A stretch of 64,000 bases of DNA from Lutjanus erythropterus (lineage: Eukaryota; Chordata; Actinopteri; Lutjaniformes; Lutjanidae), in assembly GCA_020091685.1 (NCBI GenBank), contig CM034595.1:43732351-43796350 (forward strand), given 5' to 3'. Shown in pieces: positions 44,606 through 56,650 of the stretch. The position numbers and the translations under genes are program-made. How positions within the stretch are numbered: position 1 is the stretch's first letter; every line of letters begins with the position of its first letter. The notes beneath the pieces are model-generated. The model did no database searches. It was not told where the DNA came from and worked only from the letters and a program-made list of their open reading frames with translations.

Positions 44606-46834
44606 ATTTTTTCCTCTCTAAAGTGAAGCTGAGATGAGCAGTGAGACTGATAAGTTGATAAAGTTGTGGGCCAGAAAACCAAAACAATGCAATATCATTA
44701 TTTGTGCAGTGCCATGTTTTAGATGTATGCATGTGCAAGTTCCAGACCCACCATGGTTTTTTTTTTTCATTTTTTTGTAAAATTTATAAGCAAACATTTA
44801 AGCTTGTCTTGTCCCTACTGTTGTTTGGATATGTGTGATGCTTTTAGAACGAAATGAACTGAAAGTCAGTTAATTCCACTTATCACATAACAATGAGCCA
44901 AAGCTGATATTAGAGCAAGCTTTAGCTAACATGGCTAGCTACCTTAGCCATCAAAGCCAATCCAAAGCAGAAATTTGGAGACAATTTACCAGATTACATC
45001 ATATAAAACTCCACATGCTATTGTCACTTTGATCATGAAGGTGACACGACTCTGTAGAGTATATAGGCTCCAATATAATATAAGAGAATATAGAGAATAT
45101 TGTATATCCAAGAATAAACTGACAGAAGAACAGGACTGAGAGAAAAAGGTGCAATTAAAGTGCTGTGTGCAACTTCAGCACCACAGACAGCATCATGACT
45201 TTATTAGCACACAGCGAGGCTCAATGAAGATAAAGGATCAATAAATCAGGTAGACTAGAGCCAAGTAAACACCCCCTCTTTCCCTGTACTCTCTCTGTTA
45301 CTGGGGGATTTGCTAACTGGGGGGGTGGCATGCCTCTCACCCCTCCTCAAATCTACTGTGTGACATGTTACTTATTATTCACCATAAATACTTTGAATGA
45401 GTAAGTGGTCGCTAACATCGTGATGTAAGCATTTTTCTGCCAGCATAGATATGATCGGCATGGACGTCTTTATGTTTTCGTACGATTATCTATGTTCAGA
45501 TAGTCTGAAATGATGATGTATGTATGTATTGATTACACCTGACGTAGCTTTACTGCTGAGTCCAGGACTTCAGGGCGTCTCTGGGTCTGCAGAGCGATTT
45601 CTGAAACAATGAGTTGAAAAGATGCTAAAAGGTTCAGTAGAGCTGAGGGGAACTACAAAAGTGGGTGATTATATTCTCATTTTGGGTGATAATTTCTCAT
45701 ATTAGTCATTTGAATGATTATTGATGGAAAAATATTAATTAGTGCAGCTTTTTATGGAGATGCTGTCCACTATATTTGTTAAACTGTATGCAAAGGAGCA
45801 AAATAATTGTCCTTCTTCTGATCACACTCAATATTTTTAGATTATTGTCCAGCTCAAATGAATTCATGTTTGTCTGGTCTTTTAGATGCTGAGGCATCAC
45901 CTCTGGTAGCACACATATCATTTATATTATCAGTCAAAATGAGGTCAAACTCAAATGTGCAGCAGGTGAAACAGATCAAAATGCTGCAGTGCCTGTTTTT
46001 TTAATCATGTAGATATGAGTAATGTGATTACAATAATCTAAAAAAAAGATGAAGTGACAAAAAACTGTGGATATTTTCATCTCTTTATCTAAACATGGTG
46101 GTTAAATAACTGTCAAATTCAGAGAAGAAAAGCAGCTGAGTCATGACTAATCTTGTAACCTCTATAGGTTTTATCTAGGCATCAGGCAAGAGAGAAAGCT
46201 GAAGAAAAGATAGTAACTCGATATACGTCCTGCTGTCAAGAAAATAAATCAAGCTGTGAGTGTGATGGGTTTTCATCAAACGTAGTTTATTCATTCGGGG
46301 AACATTTTCTGTGAGTCCAGTGGTTTGAGGGCGACGGTATATGAACTGTTGGCTGGTTTCTGCCTCCTCATCCATCTTCTCTGAGCCCAGTAACTGCTTG
46401 TCTTTCTCCCTGCCAAAACTGTCTGCTGCTAAATGGGTCTTGTATTTCCTCTTAATAAAATGTCCTGCTCCTATCATCGAGTGCCAAGGCCTGATGTGAA
46501 AGAGGGCGAATCTATTTCGAGCAGCTCAGTTTAAAAGATGCTCTCAACGTTTACGTTTTTACCTCCGCGGTAAGGAGTAATTGTTAAATGCTCAAGGCCA
46601 TCAGCGAGAGTTATGAATGGCGATTAAATGCACCGGTGTTGAAAGAGCTGCCCTGTCAGAGTCGGACTAATGTGGTTATAACTCCTTCAGTGGCAGCTGG
46701 GAATCTCTAGTGCTCCTCTGAAAGGTAAATAGTTGAGATGTGTGAAGACTTCGTACAAATGAAATATAATATTCCCAATACGCTTCTCTACTGAAGAGTG
46801 CGACTGTGCTGTAGATCAGTAAAGCTTACAGCCT

Positions 46835-47365
46835 AAAACACCTATAATGTTTAACATTTCTGCATTAAATCTGAAAATGTGAGACATATGTTATATGTTT
46901 TGTTGAGTTATGTATCCCAAATGTTTCTAACAATGCTCAAACCCTGAGAAATCCACTGTTAAAGGTACCGTCTGTTTCCTGGAATACTGTTCGTAAGAAA
47001 GTGAGGAAGGAAGACGACAAATGACTAAATATTATATAAATAAAACTCCCCTCATCCATGAACAGGGTCATGTTAGATTGAGTTTCATCAGCTGTGGTGG
47101 TTGTTTAAAACTGCAGAAAACAACTCCCATGATCCCACACTACATTTCGACATCATCAGATTTTGTTTTTTGCTATTGTTTTAATATAAGAGAGACAGCA
47201 GTTGTCTCTTTACACATTCAGTGTAGTATTATTAATGTAGTGATCATAGTGTCTAATTTTCACTCATGTTTTGGTCTCCACCAACTCAGGAGGGAATTTT
47301 TCGCTCTTGAGCTGCTAAATGCGCCACTTTGTGCTGGTTTGGTTTATCGCAGCTTTCTCTGAAAA
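46835..47365 (+). repeat. Dispersed repeat family C, longer copy
   Basis: 'cctataatgtttaacatttc', 'gacatatgttatatgttttg', 'catccatgaacagggtcatg', 'catcagctgtggtggttgtt' and 'actcccatgatccc' recur in the same order at 56232-56650. The open frame 47021-47362 lies inside the repeat and is not treated as a gene. Confidence 0.6.
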
Positions 47366-48989
47366 CTGATCTCTGCTACGGCTGGAAACAACACTGATGA
47401 AAGTGAGAATGAACAGAAACAGTAAAGTTGAAGGTCAGGGCAGAGTTTGGTAATATTTCTGGGTCATAATTCTCTGTATTTGTCACTACAAGAGACCCCT
47501 TTCACATCCAGGCCTTCATATTTCAGTCACTCTCGCCCCCGGACAAACCAACCAAACCTCACTGTAACTGGTGCATCCACTCCAGGAAAAGGAAAAAGAG
47601 CCGGGCTAAAGTTAAACTAGCAGAGGCAGATTGAAGTTTTTTTTTTTTTTTTTGAACGTTTTCATCCCCCGACTATCCATAAAACTGTGATTACATGGTG
47701 CAGTGTGGACTAACATCGCTCTAAGGCATGATTCATTTAGCGCCCATGTTTCTGCCTGCTGTCTTTTGTTAGCATGCTTTTAGCCTGCCACATTGTATGT
47801 TGCGCATGTTATATAGTGTGGTTGTGTGAGTGCATGATGCTGGACTTCCCATCCCTCTGGTGTCTTTCCTGCTCACTGGAAGAAAATGGGATTACATAAT
47901 TAAGTCTTTCATCAGCAGCAAATGACAGCTAGGGTTTTTACTCAACCCCCCCCCACTGTTAATTTATTATCAATTTACACTTCATTAGAGATGCCAGAAC
48001 AGTTTGGAAAACTACTTTGTTTCACAATAACTATTTATCCTACGAGGTGATCTATTTTCTCTTTGTTCTGAAAAGTCATTTAGTCTTAGTTGAAGGCCAC
48101 TTTCATACAAGCAAAGCAGTCACAGCTGCACAGTAACCCTACATCTGCACACTACAGACAAGTATTTGTTATTCATAGGCAGAGAGTCAACCGACACCCA
48201 CTCTCATTTCAGTATCTCCAGCTGGTGAAAGGCTAATCGGATGGTGATGGGCTGCCTCATTGCTTTCAGATGGGCCTCGAGAGTCTCCTGGCAAAAAAAA
48301 GGTCGTGACCATGGTGACGAAGGAGGATCAACCAATTGGCCGATTCCTTAGGGAGAAACAGAAAATTGATTGGGTCGCTGTGCAGACATGGGCTTAGAAG
48401 ATTCCAGCTGGACGATGTCTGAAGTTAAGGGACCAGAAATGCAGATTTATTACGAGGCTCTGCACTGAACTGGTCGACCAGATGAGACCGTAGATTGATG
48501 CAGGACAAAGGGATCGGTAACAAAAAGCCAGTGTGTAAACTACATAATGTTCTTCATAGTTCAGATGACCTTTCCAAACACTAATCCAATCAATAGGCTA
48601 GTTTCTACTCTCCCAATTTATGTAACCTTCATTAGACTGAGCGCTGACCTCTGATAAGACTAACATGGACAAAATGAGCCCCTGTAGCGCCATCCACTGA
48701 GGAGACTGGTGTAAAGATACAGTCATCTGATGGTTTAGTAGAATAAACAATGTTTTTTAACAAAGTTGGAATAATTTCAGAGGGCTGTAATTTCCAAAAA
48801 ATAACTAATTCTATTACATTTGGTATCAATTATATGGAAAATAATAATATAATAGAAGCTCCCTCACACAAAAGTTAATATTTCTATTCATTTATAAGTA
48901 TCAATTTATAATTAGACAGTTGAGTATCTATGTATATTGAATGTATGTTTGATTGTATACATAATCCTAACAATGCATATGCATTTTTT

Positions 48990-49570
48990 CAGTTTGATCT
49001 GGACCAAAATCACAGGTTTAAAACCTCCTCCAGCCCAGCGTCTGGACCAAAAAGCCAGACTTTGGTCTGGGGAAAAGAGGTGGTTTCGGTCCGGATCAGA
49101 ATGAACTGCGGTTCGGTTTGTTCCTAGTGTGGAAACTTGGTTTTTTGGACGACTTGCACTTTCAGAGCAATTACGGTTAATTAAGACAGGGTGTCATCAG
49201 AGCCGGAAGAAGGAAAAACGATGCACCAAAACAAAATGAGCCGCGGGAACACATGGGGACAGGAGGAGACCAGATGTTTAATTGACATCTTGTCTGACGA
49301 CTTCATAACGAGTCAACCGGGGAAAAATGCGGGCACTTCTCAGTTGTTGTTTTACTTTGGTGCTGCTGGTCCTCGTATGATAATATTTTGCTGACAATGA
49401 TGTGAATCTGTTCATTCATCTCTCCATAAATGGCCACTAAAGTCAGGATACCTGCCAGACTGCAGACATGCTGATGTCACACAGCCCACAAAGTGAAACC
49501 AAAACTAACCGCACCTAGTGTCTCAAAAACTGAACTTTAGTTTGGACTTTTAGATGTGAAAGGATGCTTG
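48990..49570 (+). mobile_element. PIF/Harbinger-like element remnant with Myb-like ORF piece
   Basis: The left part 'ctggaccaaaaagccagact', 'gtggtttcggtccggatcag' and 'gaactgcggttcggtttg' is an arrangement I associate with fish Harbinger elements. A 67-codon frame at 49191-49394 contains GNTWGQEETRCLIDILSDDF. That resembles the Trp-x3-Glu-Thr-x2-Leu-Leu/Ile-x-Ile start of the Myb/SANT-like DNA-binding protein of such elements, but it breaks off. The right part at 49500-49560 has 'aaccaaaactaaccgcacc' and 'tagtttggacttttagatg'. Confidence 0.4.
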
Positions 49571-51221
49571 CCCTGCACCTGTTCTTCATGTACAGTAGAA
49601 CATACATTATTTACATGGCTGTAAAACCTTCCTCTGTGCCGTTAACATTACTTGTCTTGTATGGGAGCAGTGCAGGCTGGGTAAATGTCAGAACTGATGT
49701 AGATACAAACTGAACTGACTGTTTGTTTCCACTGGCTGCTGTCATACAAAATGAATGAATTCTCACACCGAGCAGTATTTTCAGTGTGCAGCCAACTTAC
49801 TCCAGAGCCTGCAAGAAAGAGCATTTCAACACACACAACACACTCATGTCGGCTTCTCCATCCTTTTCAGTGTATCTATAAAAACTGCAAACAAGGTCAT
49901 TCCCCTTTTTTCGACCACAGACAGACCTTATGTTTAATGCATTCTGCTTCTTCACTGTAGGTTTACTGAACCACAGTGTGTAGGCAGCACAACATCGACA
50001 TAGTGTCTGCCAGTGATGTGGGCAGATGAAGGGACGGTGGACCTGAAGCCTGGAGTTTATCACTTGCTGCTCTCTTGGCAGTTGTTTTTGAGCCATGAAA
50101 TCTAATTTTCTGCAGCAGGGTGGAGCTGAGAGGAGAGGAAGCAGTACCATCAAGGCCAATAGAGCCTTTAATATATTCTTAATGGAGCAATCTCTTTCTA
50201 AACAGCTTCCCAGACACAGATTAAGAGAAGTGAAGGTAGGTGTTTAGGCTCTAATGGAGAAAAACCTATCTGCTGGGAGTTTGTTATTCACTTAGTCTGC
50301 TTTTTTGTTTTTTGAGCCTGTAGTCATCAGATGCATCCTAACATTCAGCTGTGGATTCATGGATGGATTCATGGCAGGCTATTTATGGGACCAGTTTGGT
50401 GCTAAATTCTTGTAAACTGGATTAGGCTATGATTAGTAATCTATGTCCTGGTAGTGTTTATCCCTTTTCCAGACCAGTTCAGATGAAGCCACGCCCACTT
50501 CCGTACTGCGTTCCCATGAAACCGCACTCACACGTGTCACTCCGTGAGCCGTTAACTGTGTGTTATGTGTAGTTATAGTTGTGTTTTACTTGTGGTTGAT
50601 TCATAAACCAAACTAACTGTAACTGTATCACATGTATTCACTGCCCGAGTGTGTCGGGGGGCTCAGCAGAGTGGACATGCCGAGTGTCTGCAGGGCAGGC
50701 TGCCACCGGGCTGCCCCTCACACGCTGAGCTTAGGAAAATGATAGACGCATCCAGGACTATTTGGTTTTAGCTGCAGCAGGATGAGGTTTGTTTTGAGAG
50801 TGGACCAGAGACTGAAGACACGGGGTCCGCTAAACACCCTGGCAGACCGGCCGGTGGCGCCGGAGCCAGTCCAGGTGCAACTGAGACCAACCTGCACTAC
50901 TTTATTTGTGTCTTTTTTCGCTTGTGTGAGCAAGCAGTTGTGTTTTTATCCATCTTGCATCTGAGGAGCAACATTAGTATTTAAGTGGAGTCGTGCTTCA
51001 TCTGATTAGTCCAATATTCAGCTGTGTATAGTTGAGAGGAACTGCAGTGATCAATGATATTTCTTTGTGTGTTAGTAACAACAAGTGTTAACTTTCCGTT
51101 ACATGCAGTCATTTCTTTCAATGTTGATATAAAAATTTTGATCAGTGTAGCTTTAAAACAGAATTATGGGCCTACCATCACAATCCACCATCTGGCAAAT
51201 CCTACAGTAAAATCAATTTAG

Positions 51222-51452
51222 AGCTGCGATGATTAAAAATGTAAAAGTGAAAAAAAAAAATTGCTGGTTCTGTTCTCTCAAATATGGGGATTTGGTGCTT
51301 TTCTTTTTCATGCATTTATATATTTATATATATGCAATCACATTTTAATTATTCTTTTTTTTTATCTTACAGACAAAACAATTGACAAACAAATTGATTT
51401 GTTGAAACAGTCAGATTAATTAAGAATGAAATTAATCATCTGTCACATCCCT
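51222..51452 (-). mobile_element. MITE family A copy with internal AT expansion
   Basis: It starts agagctgcgatgattaaa and ends near 'gattaattaagaatgaaatt' and 'cacatccct'. Family phrases are reduced, and a TATATTTATA run at about 51319-51332 replaces part of the centre. Confidence 0.5.
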
Positions 51453-52494
51453 AAATTATTCCTTGAAAAGTGTAGGTAAAAATTGATTGCAAGGGTTTAA
51501 ATCTGTGCAGCAGAGCTGCAATATGTCTGTTCTTTGGAGGGAGTGACTGACTGAAAACAACAGATCGACTCAACAGCAGCTGAACGTGTGAGTCAAAGCT
51601 GAGCAACTAATACAAATAATATCTGTTATCCAACAGACGCCAGAAGTCTGTGTGTCCATCATTCAGACATCGAGGCTCATTTTTCCTGTGAATGGCACAT
51701 GGTTGAGCCTCATGAACTGGTCATCCATGTTACCACAAACATGGAGGTGAAAATTAAAATGAGCAATTTGTAGGGTGAGATCCAGGCCGATGACAAAGCA
51801 CCAAATGTCTTTCACAACATTTGCTGCTGATGATGTGATGCTGCCACAGAGTGAGAAAGTGATGAAACAGAAAAGAAGAAGCAGAGATGGAGAAATGGAT
51901 TTACTTATTAAAAGGACTACTTATGTCAAAATAAACAAACGAGGTGCTACAGATCTTTACTCGCTGACACCCTCATTTCTCTCCAAATCCATCCAAACCC
52001 TGTGGCCTGAGGGACGTTTGAGAGGCTGAAAATCCAAAGCAAAAACTGTTATTCAGCAACAAATATTTTTCGAAGCAATCGGTTTGAACAGAGCAGTTAA
52101 ATGAGAAATTGACCAAGACCTGACCCAAAGGCGGTGCCACTGAGGGTCCCGTCGCTCGTGTACACGAGAAATCAATTTAGCCCTGGCTGCTTGCTCCTGC
52201 AGTTCAGTCTGAAGTGTTTGTGTTTCTGACCCCCAAATGCTGGTCAATGGTGCAGTTCAACAACCTGTAAAGCCTCCTGCAGGTCTGAAGAAGAAGATAA
52301 AAACAAGAGACAAATGGCTGAATCCATCATTGTGTTGTGGTGGTGATGTCTGCAGATCAGTTTATTTACAGACAGTGAAGAGTAGATTCCCAGATAGGAA
52401 TACATTTAGTGCTCAGCTTTAAAGTAGAGGAGTGTATGATAGAAAAAAAAGAAGAAAAAGATCCCATTGTTTGTGTGTCTGTTGGTCGTTCCAC

Positions 52495-53135
52495 AGCAAT
52501 GGTCTGAACTGAAATATCTCAACAACTATTTGCTGCATTGCCATGAAATTCTGTACGGAGATTCATGTTCCTGAGAGGATGAAAACCAGCTTGACATCTC
52601 TGAGTTCATTTTTGATTTTCGGGGGTACAAACTAAAATGTGTCTGGACATCTGTATAAACCTACATTCATGCACCCATTCAGAAGAATGAAATGTGTCTC
52701 TAGGGCTGTGATGGTATGGATTTTGTTCTTATTGTGGTGAAAAAGCAACACAGAATTGCGGTTGATGGTAGTGTGTAATATGTGTGCAGTGTGAAAGTGA
52801 GCCAGCAGCAGGCTGAGAGTGACGGTGCTGCTAATGGAGCAGAAAAGGATAACATTAAGTTGTCAGTCTGACAGTAAACGTACAGTTCAGGTTACAGTAT
52901 GTAATGTCGCACCACAATCAGTTTAAAAGTTTAATTTGTCCCGTATTTTGGTTTAGAATACCTGCAGCATTAATGAATTCCCATCATCCTCAGCCATACT
53001 TTGTATTTAGCGCTAAGGTAAGCAAATGTTAGCATGCTAGTCTGAGATGCCTAACATGGCAAACATGATACCTGCTTAGTATCAGCATGTTACTGTTGTG
53101 AGCATGTTAGCATGTAGCTCTGAGCACTGCTCCAT
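52495..53135 (+). repeat. Dispersed repeat family B, long interrupted copy
   Basis: 'gaaatatctcaacaactatt', 'attgccatgaaattctgtac', 'gagattcatgttcctgagag', then after an insert 'gcattaatgaattcccatca', 'aagcaaatgttagcatgcta' and 'agcatgttagcatgtagctc'. The insert at about 52700-52900 is of unknown origin. Confidence 0.6.
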
Positions 53136-54650
53136 CAAAACTATGGACTCTTTCTCAGAATCTTGAGTTTTAATAAATCTGCAGAAAATGAAAGGGCCTT
53201 AAGAGAGACAAATAAATTTAATTAATCTAATTAGTCTAATTTTAACATCCTTATTATTTAAATCTGAGTATTCAATATATGATTTTTTTTTAAATAATAT
53301 GAAATTTAATTAAATACTCATCTTGCTTTAAAAGCTTTCATTTTTTGACATCTGGTTGCATCATGCTGAAGCTGCAGCCGTTACACAGTTTCAACTGATC
53401 ATAGAGATACTGAAGTAGATTTGTATTCCTCTCATCTCTGCATTTATTGTATTACTCTGCACGATTCCTGACAAGCAGGGTAAAAGCAGATCTAAGTAAA
53501 CCACAGAGAAAACTCCCCCCCAAAGACCGAGAAGATTTGGGTTTCGGATTCAGCTGGCTCTCAGTGAGCGTGTTCTTAGAAACCCAGCCGTCCCAGCAGA
53601 CCTTTGGGTCGTGTGATGTTAGCTTGGCAGTAGTGTGTGTCTGTTCAACGCCCCTGAGGCTGCACAGGAAGCTTTCAAAGATTCCCTCTCTCCTGCCTCC
53701 CCACCCCCTGCTGCCCTCCCCCCTCCTCTCTGCTCACATCTGCGACTGTTTAAAACACTAATTGTGCACTTGTTACACGAACGTGGTCGTACAAATGGGC
53801 TCAAAAGATTTTAATGGACAGGAACGTGGATAATAAAAGTGTCACCATGGTCAGTCTGCAGTTTATTGGCACTAATCCAATGTTTTTTAACACTGCCCCT
53901 CCATCTGGCCTGATATTAATTACATGGCTCATTGATTTATTGATCATTACACTGTCAGTGCAATCTGATGACTTCCTAAACATCGAGACAACAATAAATA
54001 CAGAGCACTGGGGGCATATAGATACCATGATGTTGTTTATAAATGCCAAGGTTTAATAAACATGAACAGTATGATAAAGTGGTCTTGTCTAAGGATTATA
54101 ATCATGCCTTTTATCCTCATAATATGACATAAGTGTGAGGAGCCTATGAATGTCTTCTCTTATCCAAACTGCAATTATTAGCATGATTGCTACCAACTTA
54201 TCAGGATGTTAGGATACCAGAATTTCAAACTTTGATACAACACCAGTATAAACAATCTGTATCATCCCTCTTTTGATGCCACAGCAAAAGAGAAAAAAAT
54301 CCTAGCACTTTTTTTTCTTTTTTTTAAATTATGAACCCTCACACAGTGCAGGTACAGAAAGACTCACTGAACCCAGGTTTTGCTTCAAGCCAAATTTCAG
54401 GCAGGATAATAAAGACTAAACTGATCTGAGGACTTGAATGAGCAGTGATCATTTTTAATAGCTACCTACATTATCATGTGGGATTATGGGTTACATTAGA
54501 AAAATTAAAGTTAAGACAGGAAGTGTGTAATATTTCCCCACTGAGTGGAGTTTAGACTGAAGCTAGCAGCTCTGTTCTGCTCCTTATTCAATTTGGGAAA
54601 GCTTACACTCCAGTTAAACCTGTTACAAGAGATTCAAAATGCACATTATA

Positions 54651-55200
54651 GGGGAGACTGGGGGCAATTGCAACATTTTTTAAATTTTCATTCATAACTC
54701 ACACACTACTTGAAATACACTATTCATCTTTTGGTATGAGAAATATGTGTGCACTAATTAATAAATACAATTAATATATTTTCACTAATAAGGACAAGAC
54801 TATAATATAATGTCCATCCTGGTGGGTGCAGTTGTAACAGTGGTTAAAGGCAATTATAACACTGAGAGAACAGGTCATATGAACTCACTGTATCTCAAAT
54901 AAAAGCACATCTCAGAATAATCACATTAATGCTGCTGCATGAAATTTTTTAGGACCCATATGGTTCAAATTCTTTTACTTGTCCAGCATCTTATGCTTTG
55001 AAAGCAAAAGTTTATTTCTGTTTTTGCAGAAGACTAGGCAGCTATTTTAATGGTAACTAAGTTAACTGTTTGAATTTAGTTAAAAGTAATTCTACGTTTA
55101 AATTTAGTGAAATATCTTTATATCCTAATGGAAAAATAAGTCAGCACAGACAAACACTGTGCGTACATTGGCCTGTGTGGCTTGGGGGCAGTTGTAACAC
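54651..55200 (+). repeat. Element with four GGCARTTGTAACA-like motifs
   Basis: It opens ggggagactgggggcaattg. Similar cores stand at 54824-54840 (gggtgcagttgtaacag), 54848-54862 (ggcaattataacac) and 55184-55200 (ggggcagttgtaacac). It is probably a dispersed fish repeat; class unknown to me. Confidence 0.5.
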
Positions 55201-55559
55201 CAGTCTTGCATCCATGATAAAATATTGTATGCTAGCAAACAACACCTAAATTAGCAGTTTGTTCATGTTAATTTTTAATCAATAACCATAATTGATGGAC
55301 ATTTAAATCCACAGTCATCTAAACTTCAGGCAGCAAAGGGAGAAGTAGGTGAAAAGTAAGAATAGAGAGAAACCTACTGAGCATGTGCAGAGTAAGTGTC
55401 ATCACTCTAGCTGGTTTCTGATTGAAGAAATTCAGTGTATTACTATTCCCTTTGGTCTCCTCCCCATGGAGGAGTGTGACAAGTGTTGTAGACAAGTATG
55501 TTTTTCTGTAGTGGCATAGTAACACTACAGTTCTTTTATTTTTCACGTTTCATCCTGGT

Positions 55560-56178
55560 AAGCATGACCTCTTAGCGTTAGCATTTAAAATTCTTTTATT
55601 TACTCTTAAACCCCTCAATGGTCTCGCCCCGCCCTACCTCTCCGAACTGCTGCAGCCTTATACACCCCTCCGCTCTCTCAGGTCAGCTGATCAGCTGCTC
55701 CTGAGTGTACCTAAAACTAAGCGAAAGCTCAGAGGTGACCGTGCCTTTGCTGTAGCAGCTCCTAAACTGTGGAATGATCTGCCTCTCCACATCAGACAGG
55801 CCTCCTCTCTGTCTGTTTTTAAATCACATCTTAAAACCCATCTTTTCTCCCTGGCTTTTAACACCATGTGAGATGTTGAATGTATTGTATGTATGTGCAT
55901 GTGTGTGTATATATATGTATGTGTGTGTGTATGTATGTATGTGTATGTATATGTATATATATATGTATATATATATATATATATGTGTGTGTGTATGTAT
56001 GTATGTATGTATATGTATATATGTATATATATTTGTTTAATTTTATTTTTCTATTGCTTTAAACTGTATAGTTGTGTTATGTCTTTTAATCTGTTCTTGT
56101 ATTTTATTTCTGTACAGCACTTTGGTCCACTGTGGTTGCTTATAAAGTGCTTTACAAATAAAGTTGGATTGGATTGGA
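55560..56178 (+). mobile_element. 3' end of an L2/CR1-like LINE (5'-truncated)
   Basis: A frame at 55617-55871 encodes the last 84 residues of a reverse-transcriptase ORF2 with the typical NGLAPPYLSELL, GDRAFAVAAPKLWNDLPLHI and FKSHLKTHLFSLAFNTM stretches, then stops. The 3' UTR contains a GTAT microsatellite. It ends 'gctttacaaataaag' followed by three TTGGA-type units, as L2-like fish elements end. It lacks all upstream parts and is immobile. Confidence 0.8.
55886..56033 (+). repeat. Compound (GTAT)n/(GT)n/(TA)n microsatellite
   Basis: About 148 bases of mixed GTAT, GT and TA units inside the LINE 3' UTR. Open frames rich in Tyr, Val, Cys and Met across it are artefacts. Confidence 0.9.
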
Positions 56179-56231
56179 TAGCATCAGTCTTTTAGCACAA
56201 AGGCACAGTGGCTGTCAAATGCATATTGAAT

Positions 56232-56650
56232 GCCCTCTTACAGGGTTATATATGTAACATTTCTAAATTCAAATGTCTAAAAAATGTTAGACCTATGTTA
56301 TATATTTTGTTGAGTTGTGTACTTACATCTTAAATCTTTCCAAAATGTGGTTGAACCCAGAAAAATACAATATTTTTTCAAAGTAATGGTGCATTTCCCA
56401 CTAGTCACTATTTACAGAAACGTCAGAATAAAGAAGGGAGTCAGGGAACATGACTAAATGAAACGTGAATAAACCTTCATTACATTACTTCATCCATGAA
56501 CATGATTTCTCCCTGAACCACTTCAGACAGATTTTCATCAGCTATGGTGGCTGTTTAACTACGAAGATCACTCCCATGATCCCCCTTTGTTATTGTTTTA
56601 ATGTGAGCGAGACCCCTGGTGACAAAATTTACATAATGTGCATTTAATTA
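56232..56650 (+). repeat. Dispersed repeat family C, second long copy
   Basis: 'agacctatgttatatatttt', 'tcatccatgaacatgatttc', 'tcatcagctatggtggctgt' and 'actcccatgatccc' are in the order of 46835-47365. The copies are clearly homologous but diverged. Confidence 0.6.

Larger units (their letters stand above)
43000..54650 (+). other. sv2a first intron, middle part
   Basis: It contains MITE A (43191-43439, 51222-51452), family C repeats (44340-44605, 46835-47365), a PIF/Harbinger-like element (48990-49570), family B (52495-53135) and poly(T) at about 47637-47654. Segments at about 46480-46740 and 53800-54060 carry no recognised repeat and are candidate conserved non-coding elements. No exon was recognised. 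Confidence 0.6.

Noticed and set aside
55774-56195. Long frames of Tyr/Val/Cys/Met repeats
   Set aside because: They are translations of the GTAT/TA microsatellite in a LINE 3' UTR.
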